The notes below the pieces were generated by a model. That model worked only from the letters and a program-made list of their open reading frames with translations, was not told where the DNA came from and made no database searches. From CAZOMR01 sp964580655 (GTDB taxonomy: Bacteria > RBG-13-61-14 > CAZOMR01): a stretch of 11,636 nucleotides of DNA. The position numbers and the translations under genes were made by a program. Positions 6,930 to 11,636 of this stretch are shown one piece after another (the stretch's first letter is position 1; the number at the start of each line of letters is the position of its first letter). The stretch lies in NCBI GenBank assembly GCA_964580655.1, contig CAZOMR010000095.1:1-11636 (forward strand), given 5' to 3'.

Positions 6930-7712
6930 TTGAGTTTGAATAGTATGGCAAGAGTTGCGCTTTCCTGGCTGATCGGGATCAGCGGCATAATCGCGGCCTT
7001 GAGTATTTTCTCAGGGCCTTTGAAATGCCAGGAGAAATATGATCTCCGCTACAAATTCACCCCTGGCAAGGTTTTTCATTACAGGAAATACCTGGAGGGC
7101 TCTTTGAGGGAGCCTAACGAGAGCAAGGTCCTGCATCTTCAATTTTTGGATCAATGGGAGGTTACTGGCGGCGATGGCGGCGAGGGCATCTTCACCGTGA
7201 AGGAGACCGGTTCTGAATATCAGGGAACCAGGTTAGACCTGCGGGAATTGGGCCTGCCCGCGGAGGGTGAGCCGGTGGAGCGGCAGATGGATGTGCTCGG
7301 CCGAGTCGCCAGGGTGGTCCATTACCAGAAAGGTAGCCGCTATTACCTGAATTGCCTGACCTTTCCGGGCAGACCTGTGGCGGTGGGAGAATCCTGGAAG
7401 TACAACCCCACGCTTACCTTCACGCCCTTTGGCCGCACGGTAAATACTCCGGTCAATATCATTTACACCCTGGAGAAGACCCTTAAATACAAAGGAATTC
7501 CTTGCGCCAGGATAAACTTTTCCGGCTCATATCGCCACCATTCTGAAACCGGGGATGTCGTAGTTGGCGGTGAGATTTCCGGGAAGGCGTATTTTGATCT
7601 GAAAGAGGGCCTCGAGGTGGACTACGAGGTAAAAGAAGTCCGCACCCAGCGCCTTATTTCCGAAAGGATCGAGGAGAACCTGGAGGTCAAGATCACTTCA
7701 TTGAAAAAGTAG
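6930..7712 (+). CDS. Exported protein of unknown function
   Basis: The family is not identified with confidence. The 260-residue product begins with a short positive segment and a hydrophobic stretch (about 9-29 counted from 6930), a Sec signal peptide or membrane anchor. Cys33 in PLKCQ is not a good lipobox, so a lipoprotein is doubtful. The mature part is rich in beta-strand-like alternation, with YKFTPGKVFHYR (40-51), a FPGRPVAVGESW segment in the middle, and GKAYFDLKEGLEVDYE near the end. This layout recalls secreted beta-rich proteins of the DUF6263 type, offered only as a resemblance. The longest frame starts with TTG at 6930. TTG at 6936 has the better spacing (8 bases) from GGGA at 6924-6927, and ATG at 6945 has no good ribosome site; all three keep the signal peptide. 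It ends 13 bases from the convergent acyl-CoA synthetase gene. Confidence 0.75.
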   Translation: MSLNSMARVALSWLIGISGIIAALSIFSGPLKCQEKYDLRYKFTPGKVFHYRKYLEGSLREPNESKVLHLQFLDQWEVTGGDGGEGIFTVKETGSEYQGTRLDLRELGLPAEGEPVERQMDVLGRVARVVHYQKGSRYYLNCLTFPGRPVAVGESWKYNPTLTFTPFGRTVNTPVNIIYTLEKTLKYKGIPCARINFSGSYRHHSETGDVVVGGEISGKAYFDLKEGLEVDYEVKEVRTQRLISERIEENLEVKITSLKK

Positions 7713-7725
7713 GTCTCTGCTTTTC

Positions 7726-9153
7726 TTATTTCCTCCCGGGCCTTCTCAGCGCGGCCATTGCACTGACAGCCTGTTCCGGCGTGTCGAAACAGGGGATTCC
7801 AAGGTCTTGTAGCTCGGCAATGACAGGGTCCTCGGTTCTGTCAGAAAACGCGGAGCAGACTACCGGCTTTCTTGCAGACTGGCTGGCCTGATAAAGTCCC
7901 TTGCAAATGTGGCTCATGAATTGTGCCATTTTATCCACAGGGAAATGCACCTTGCCCTTGGCCACCCGCTCCATGTCGCGGAAATAAGCCTCTCCGCCCA
8001 CACCATGGAGAATTAAGCCGTCAACCTCACCGGATGCAAGGACAGCCTCTGGTATGTCCCAAAAAAGCGCTTTCATATTCACACCAAAGGTGACATCTAC
8101 AGGGTTTCGGCTTGAGCCAGTGGCTGGGACTAATTCCTTTAAGCGGTTTTGCAGATCCTGGGAGAATTCCGGCACATCGAGTCCGTGGCGGTTGCAGGCA
8201 TCGGCCAGCGAGGTAGCCGGCCCTCCGGAGTGCGTGATGATGGCCATGCGCGGCCCTGGCGCACCGGGCTGTTCGGAAAGGCAAAATGCCCAGTTATAGA
8301 GAGATTGCACATCCGGGGCGCGCAAGATACCGGTCTGCGCAAAGACCCCGTTATAGATTTCATCAGAACCAGCCATTGCGCCAGTGTGGCTCGCAGCGGA
8401 GCGCGATCCAGCCTCCGTGCCACCCACATACAATGCCACGATGGGCTTGATCCGGCTCACCCGCCGCGCTGTCCGCAAAAACTCGGAACCGCGACGTATA
8501 ACCTCAAGGTAAAGCGCGATCGCACGCGTGTCATCGTCATCCGCCAGGTAATCAAGCGCTGTCACAACATCTATGTCCGCCTCGTTGCCCAGGCTTATAC
8601 TCCTGGAATAACCCATGCCGCGTTTTTGAAGATACGGCAAGACCTGCGTTACATAGGTCCCGCTATGCGATGCCAGGGCCATGTGACCGGGCCGCTGAAA
8701 ATAATGATACATCGCCGTGTTGAGCGGAAGATGCGGGTTTATCACCCCGATGCAGTTCGGGCCCAGAAATCTTATCCCGAATCGCCTGGCTATCTCCACA
8801 ACCTCCATCTCAAGCCTTCGGCCATCCTCGTTTATCTCCTTGAAGCCGCCGGAAATAATGATCGCTCTCTTGATCCCTCGTTCGCCCAGGTCCCGCATCA
8901 CACCCGGCACTGCCCTGGTCGGAACAGTTATCAGCGCAAGGTCAACTGCCTCCGGAAGGTCCTGGGCACGGGCATAAGCCTTTAACCCCTGAACAGTATC
9001 CTTCTTCGGGTGCACCGGGTAGACATTGCCCGGAAAACCACCCTGGAAAATATTAATCAACTGGTAGGTGCCCATGGTGGTGATTTTTTCCGAGGCCCCG
9101 AACACTGCTATTGAACGCGGATGCAATATCCGCAATAAGGGATTCTCAGACAT
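7726..9153 (-). CDS. NDP-forming acyl-CoA synthetase, alpha-type subunit (CoA-binding and phosphohistidine domains)
   Basis: The 475-residue protein has an N-terminal CoA-binding Rossmann domain (about 6-140, with IAVFGAS at 15-21 and FLGPNCIGVINP at 129-140). Two succinyl-CoA-ligase-like domains follow, with SHSGTYVTQ (162-170), ISLGNEADID (186-195) and SHTGAMAGS (255-263). His256 is the expected phosphohistidine. Such subunits interconvert acyl-CoA, ADP and Pi with acid, CoA and ATP, but they need an ATP-grasp beta subunit or domain. None is fused here, and none is adjacent in the window. The length is that of a complete alpha subunit, so this is not a truncation. The gene begins 11 bases after bioD, with the AAGGGGG ribosome site starting inside the bioD stop codon, so it belongs to the biotin operon. 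A role as pimeloyl-CoA synthetase is an inference from position. Confidence 0.85.
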   Translation of the reverse strand: MSENPLLRILHPRSIAVFGASEKITTMGTYQLINIFQGGFPGNVYPVHPKKDTVQGLKAYARAQDLPEAVDLALITVPTRAVPGVMRDLGERGIKRAIIISGGFKEINEDGRRLEMEVVEIARRFGIRFLGPNCIGVINPHLPLNTAMYHYFQRPGHMALASHSGTYVTQVLPYLQKRGMGYSRSISLGNEADIDVVTALDYLADDDDTRAIALYLEVIRRGSEFLRTARRVSRIKPIVALYVGGTEAGSRSAASHTGAMAGSDEIYNGVFAQTGILRAPDVQSLYNWAFCLSEQPGAPGPRMAIITHSGGPATSLADACNRHGLDVPEFSQDLQNRLKELVPATGSSRNPVDVTFGVNMKALFWDIPEAVLASGEVDGLILHGVGGEAYFRDMERVAKGKVHFPVDKMAQFMSHICKGLYQASQSARKPVVCSAFSDRTEDPVIAELQDLGIPCFDTPEQAVSAMAALRRPGRK

Positions 9154-9164
9154 CTTATCCCCCC

Positions 9165-9923
9165 TTACAACTCTTGATATTTTCCCTGTAAATACCTCAT
9201 TGCGCTCAACCAGGCCTCCTTATCGGCCCGCTCTAAAACATGGTCCCGCACAACTCGGCACGCATTATAAATTCTATCATCTAAAACCGCGGGTTCATAA
9301 TAAGGCATGTCCACCAGCACTTCCACTCCGGCCAGCCTGGAAATCATCTCGGCATTGCTCGCGCAGGATGGGTCAGCCTCACGCGTCAGTTGATTGAGAA
9401 CCACACCGAGCACCGCGATCCCCCGGTCATGCAGTGCCTGAATAGAAAGCAGGGTGTGATTGATCACGCCCAGGCGGTTTGCGGCCACGATCAAGCAGGG
9501 GAGCTCGCTGGCCTTGATGAGGTCAATGAAGAAGAAGTGCTCGCGAACAGGCACCATCAACCCGCCTGCCCCCTCTACAATGATGAATTCGCATTCTCCC
9601 GGCATCCGGTCCAGAATCTGGAATATCCTCTCCAGCCTGAGTTCCACGCCAGCCTCTCTCGCCGCAGACAGCGGGGCAAGCGGAGCCTCCAGGCAGTAAG
9701 GCACCACGCTCTCAACCGCCTGGTCGGTCCCAGATGCTTTAATCAGCTCAAGACCATCCCTGGGAATTAGACGGCATCCCTCCCGCCTGCATCCTGTCTC
9801 CACCGGCTTCAGGACACCGACCTTCAACCCGGCATCGGCAAAGACACGGGCAAACCCGCAGGCAACAGCGGTCTTTCCCACCCCCGTGTCAGTGCCGGTG
9901 ATGAACATGCCACGATAAATCAA
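9165..9923 (-). CDS. bioD: Dethiobiotin synthetase
   Basis: BioD closes the ureido ring of biotin from diaminopelargonic acid, CO2 and ATP. The 252-residue protein has the P-loop GTDTGVGKT (10-18), KPVETG (39-44), VEGAGGLMVP (116-125) and ANRLGVINHT (148-157), all typical. It starts at a TTG (9923) that overlaps the bioA stop as TTGA, with GAGG 7 bases upstream as ribosome site. The first internal ATG (9908) has no such site, so the TTG is preferred and translational coupling to bioA is likely. The length is slightly longer than the common 220-240 residues. It precedes the acyl-CoA synthetase subunit in the same operon. Confidence 0.95.
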   Translation of the reverse strand: MIYRGMFITGTDTGVGKTAVACGFARVFADAGLKVGVLKPVETGCRREGCRLIPRDGLELIKASGTDQAVESVVPYCLEAPLAPLSAAREAGVELRLERIFQILDRMPGECEFIIVEGAGGLMVPVREHFFFIDLIKASELPCLIVAANRLGVINHTLLSIQALHDRGIAVLGVVLNQLTREADPSCASNAEMISRLAGVEVLVDMPYYEPAVLDDRIYNACRVVRDHVLERADKEAWLSAMRYLQGKYQEL

Positions 9924-11302
9924 TCGCGCGCCTCAACTACCTTCCGGATGCTCTCCCGGGTGATTCGGATGATAGAGGCCAACTGTCTAGAAGAGATGCA
10001 AAGCGGCGGCATCAATACCACTACATCCCCGAGAGGTCTCAGGATCAAACCGCGCTTCCTGGCCGCGAGCACTACCTGAAAACCAGTCATAAGAGAATCA
10101 GGATACGACTCCTTCTCTGCGCGGTCCCTGACCAGCTCGATCCCCGCCATCAGGCCTATCTGCCTAACATCGCCCACATGCTCGAGATCAAGAAGGGTGT
10201 CAAGCCCTTTTTTCAACTCCTTTGCGCGGGCAAGGACATTATCAAGGGACCTGTCCTTTTTGAAGATTTCAAGGCTCGCAAGTGCCGCGGCGCAGGCAAG
10301 AGGGTTTGCCGTGTAGGAATGACCATGGAAAAAGGTGCGCTCGCTGTGAGTCTCTGAAAGAAAGGCACTGTATATCTCTTCCGTGGTCAGGGTGGCGGCA
10401 AGTGGGACATATCCTCCTGTGATACCCTTTCCCACTGCCATCAAGTCAGGGCTGACGGCTTCCCATTCGCAGGCAAACATCTTTCCAGTGCGGCCGAATC
10501 CGACCGCGACTTCATCCGCTATCATGAGCACTCCGAACCGGTTACAGAGCTTGCGAACCTGGCGCAGGAACCCCTGTGGCTGGTTCAGCATTCCCGCGGC
10601 GGCCTGCATAAGCGGCTCGATCACAACCCCGATGACCTCCGGGGCATTCTGTGAAAGGACATGCTCAAGCTCATTCAGACATGCGAATCCCTTTTGCTCG
10701 CATGTTGACAGGTCCAGGCGCTCCGGACAGCGATAGCAATAAGGCGAGGGAACACTCAGGGTTTGAAAGAGCAGTGGCCGATAGACCGTGTGAAAGAGTT
10801 CAATTCCACCCAGGCTGACCGATCCGATAGTATCCCCGTGGTAGGCGTTCGTGAAGGTAATAAATTTTTTCCGCGAGTGCTCTGGAGGGTCTTTTTGTTG
10901 CCAGTACTGATATGCCATCTTCAGCGCTATCTCCATCGCAGTGGAGCCGTTATCCGAGAAGAAGACGCGTGTCAAACCCTGAGGCGCGAGCGCGACGAGC
11001 TTTTCAGCCAGCTCGATTCCCGGGGGATGGGAGAGTCCGAGGAATGTGGAATGCGCAAGCATGCTGATCTGCCTCCTGACAGCCTGATTGATCTCCACCC
11101 GGTTGTGCCCGTGCAGGTTGACCCAGAGCGAACTCACTCCGTCCAGGTATCTTCTGCCATCCACATCGTAAAGATAGGCGCCATTCCCTCTGGCAATGAC
11201 AGGGAAGGCATCTTTCATCCACAACTCCTGCTGGGTGAATGGATGCCAGAGAACCTTGCGATCCCGCTTGCGGAAATTCTCAGACAGCTCCGTAGAATTC
11301 AT
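9920..11302 (-). CDS. bioA: Adenosylmethionine-8-amino-7-oxononanoate aminotransferase
   Basis: BioA transfers the amino group of S-adenosylmethionine to KAPA (8-amino-7-oxononanoate) to make diaminopelargonic acid, the step before BioD. It is a class III PLP aminotransferase of 460 residues. Motifs are HPFTQQ (20-25), DGVSSLWVNLHGH (54-66), DNGSTAMEIALKM (117-129), AYHGDTIGS (153-161), the cofactor-contacting Asp263 in ADEVAVGFGRTG, Lys292 in GKGITGGY as Schiff-base lysine, and HGHSYTANPLA. The HPFTQQ and SSLW features favour BioA over other class III enzymes. The ATG at 11302 is the only possible start, because an in-frame TAA lies five codons upstream. It has no recognisable Shine-Dalgarno sequence, and a candidate promoter sits almost on the start codon. 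bioB, bioF and bioC are not seen. Confidence 0.95.
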   Translation of the reverse strand: MNSTELSENFRKRDRKVLWHPFTQQELWMKDAFPVIARGNGAYLYDVDGRRYLDGVSSLWVNLHGHNRVEINQAVRRQISMLAHSTFLGLSHPPGIELAEKLVALAPQGLTRVFFSDNGSTAMEIALKMAYQYWQQKDPPEHSRKKFITFTNAYHGDTIGSVSLGGIELFHTVYRPLLFQTLSVPSPYCYRCPERLDLSTCEQKGFACLNELEHVLSQNAPEVIGVVIEPLMQAAAGMLNQPQGFLRQVRKLCNRFGVLMIADEVAVGFGRTGKMFACEWEAVSPDLMAVGKGITGGYVPLAATLTTEEIYSAFLSETHSERTFFHGHSYTANPLACAAALASLEIFKKDRSLDNVLARAKELKKGLDTLLDLEHVGDVRQIGLMAGIELVRDRAEKESYPDSLMTGFQVVLAARKRGLILRPLGDVVVLMPPLCISSRQLASIIRITRESIRKVVEARD

Positions 11303-11311
11303 GGTTAGATC

Positions 11312-11341
11312 ATTTTATCCTGAATCGCGGAAAAATGTCCA
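11312..11341 (-). promoter_or_regulatory. Candidate bioA promoter close to the start codon
   Basis: On the minus strand TGGACA (11336-11341) and TAAAAT (11312-11317) each have one mismatch to consensus and are 18 bases apart. The predicted transcription start near 11305 would leave only two or three bases before the bioA ATG, so the mRNA would be almost leaderless. This agrees with the lack of a ribosome site. No BirA-type operator was recognised. Confidence 0.35.
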
Positions 11342-11428
11342 GAATTTGTGGTTTCAAATCCAAAATGACAAACCTTTATCTTTTATCCATGATCCCACCC
11401 TTCAGAGCTGTTTTTTTCAAAATATAAT

Positions 11429-11450
11429 AATTTCTCAAAATAGAGAAATT
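11429..11450. repeat. Inverted repeat AATTTCTC-N6-GAGAAATT
   Basis: Perfect 8-bp arms (11429-11436 and 11443-11450) flank AAAATA, about 130 bases upstream of bioA. It is AT-rich and has no adjacent T-run that would make a strong terminator on either strand. It may be an operator or DNA-bending site; its function is unknown. Confidence 0.4.
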
Positions 11451-11542
11451 TATCCGCCTGAATGTCCGGGTAATCCCTTGCGAACTCCTTGGATTTATTG
11501 AATAATCCGAAATAATTTACCAGGGCAATACAGGTATGATTC

Positions 11543-11558
11543 TTGCATATTAATGCAA
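11543..11558. repeat. Inverted repeat TTGCAT-N4-ATGCAA
   Basis: Perfect 6-bp arms surround ATTA, centred about 50 bases upstream of the -35 box of the right-edge promoter. The position and symmetry suit a dimeric DNA-binding regulator, perhaps an activator of the gene to the right. No regulator gene is visible in the window. Confidence 0.4.
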
Positions 11559-11567
11559 TTAATTTCA

Positions 11568-11588
11568 AGGAGAGGGGGGATCATGTAA
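11568..11588 (+). other. Ribosome-site-like tract followed by ATG-TAA
   Basis: AGGAG (11568-11572) and a G-run stand 10 bases before an ATG (11583-11585) whose next codon is TAA. It looks like a complete translation start with no coding sequence, either chance, a decayed gene start or a start-stop element. No promoter reading into it was convincingly found. Confidence 0.25.
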
Positions 11589-11597
11589 TATTTCTAC

Positions 11598-11626
11598 TTG
11601 ACAAATAAAGACAAGGTAATTATACT
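11598..11626 (+). promoter_or_regulatory. Strong sigma70-type promoter pointing out of the right edge
   Basis: A perfect TTGACA (11598-11603) and TATACT (11621-11626, one mismatch) are separated by exactly 17 bases. Transcription would start near 11633, almost at the window end. It predicts a plus-strand gene just to the right, divergent from bioA. Confidence 0.65.
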
Positions 11627-11636
11627 GAATGTAACA

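Larger units (their letters stand above)
11303..11636. other. AT-rich divergent intergenic region
   Basis: This 334-base stretch has no convincing gene. It separates bioA on the minus strand from an unseen plus-strand gene to the right. It holds a candidate bioA promoter, two inverted repeats, a ribosome-site-like tract leading into ATG-TAA, and a strong plus-strand promoter at its end, each listed separately. A possible 61-codon minus-strand frame (11383-11568, TTG start, no ribosome site) was not accepted. Confidence 0.7.

Noticed and set aside
7713..7725. Bidirectional terminator between the convergent genes
   Set aside because: Only 13 bases separate the genes and no stem-loop with a T-run was found there or just inside either gene end.
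8149..8985. 278-codon open frame on the plus strand
   Set aside because: It lies fully antisense to the NDP-forming acyl-CoA synthetase gene, whose protein has clear conserved motifs. The antisense product is rich in His/Arg/Pro and shows no domain.
10763..11308. 181-codon open frame on the plus strand
   Set aside because: It is antisense to the conserved N-terminal half of bioA and its product has no recognisable motif.
11345..11374. GGTTT...AAACC pair as a possible biotin (BirA) operator
   Set aside because: The known operator has the arms in the opposite order (AAACC then GGTTT) and with longer conserved arms. This pair does not match.
11376..11390. Four-codon minus-strand frame MDKR after a GGGTGGGATC tract
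   Set aside because: It is too short and the ribosome-site resemblance is weak, so a leader peptide cannot be supported.
11383..11568. 61-codon minus-strand frame upstream of bioA
   Set aside because: It has a TTG start, no ribosome site and AT-rich low-complexity composition, and it runs through the inverted repeat at 11429-11450.

Overview
The window looks like chromosome from a strictly anaerobic bacterium, most plausibly a deltaproteobacterium (Desulfobacterota, Syntrophobacterales-like). This is inferred from gene content: a ferredoxin-fused nitroreductase, an SCP2-type thiolase, a CaiC-like acyl-CoA ligase and an NDP-forming acyl-CoA synthetase subunit, in GC-balanced DNA with AT-rich intergenic stretches. 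No rRNA, tRNA, IS element, CRISPR array or phage gene was seen.

Layout. (1) Positions 1-3984, minus strand: an acyl-CoA operon read from 3984 downwards. Its order is SCP2-type thiolase, a protein with two 4Fe-4S clusters fused to a nitroreductase domain, an AMP-forming acyl-CoA ligase, and, cut by the left edge, eight codons that resemble the start of an acyl-CoA dehydrogenase. A good sigma70-type promoter with an inverted repeat over its -35 box lies at 4018-4060. (2) Positions 4114-6804, plus strand: a REC-GGDEF diguanylate cyclase followed closely by dapA and dapB, the first two committed steps of diaminopimelate/lysine synthesis. A single consensus-like promoter precedes the cyclase. (3) Positions 6820-7712, plus strand: an exported protein of unknown function with its own candidate promoter and palindrome. 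(4) Positions 7726-11302, minus strand: bioA, bioD and an orphan alpha-type subunit of an NDP-forming acyl-CoA synthetase, packed as one operon. (5) Positions 11303-11636: a non-coding AT-rich divergent region. It carries a candidate bioA promoter, two inverted repeats and a strong plus-strand promoter for a gene beyond the window.

How the genes may work together. Operon 1 has the parts to activate a carboxylic acid to its CoA thioester, oxidise or reduce it with flavin and iron-sulfur enzymes, and cleave or extend the chain with a thiolase; the substrate cannot be read from sequence. Operon 2 places a c-di-GMP-producing response regulator at the head of a peptidoglycan/lysine precursor operon. 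Operon 4 places an acyl-CoA-forming subunit behind two late biotin genes, which raises the possibility that it supplies pimeloyl-CoA. No single well-known undescribed system is proven here. The most testable novelties are the acyl-CoA synthetase subunit in the biotin operon, the thiolase that lacks both usual positions of the acid/base cysteine, and the ferredoxin-nitroreductase embedded in the acyl-CoA operon.
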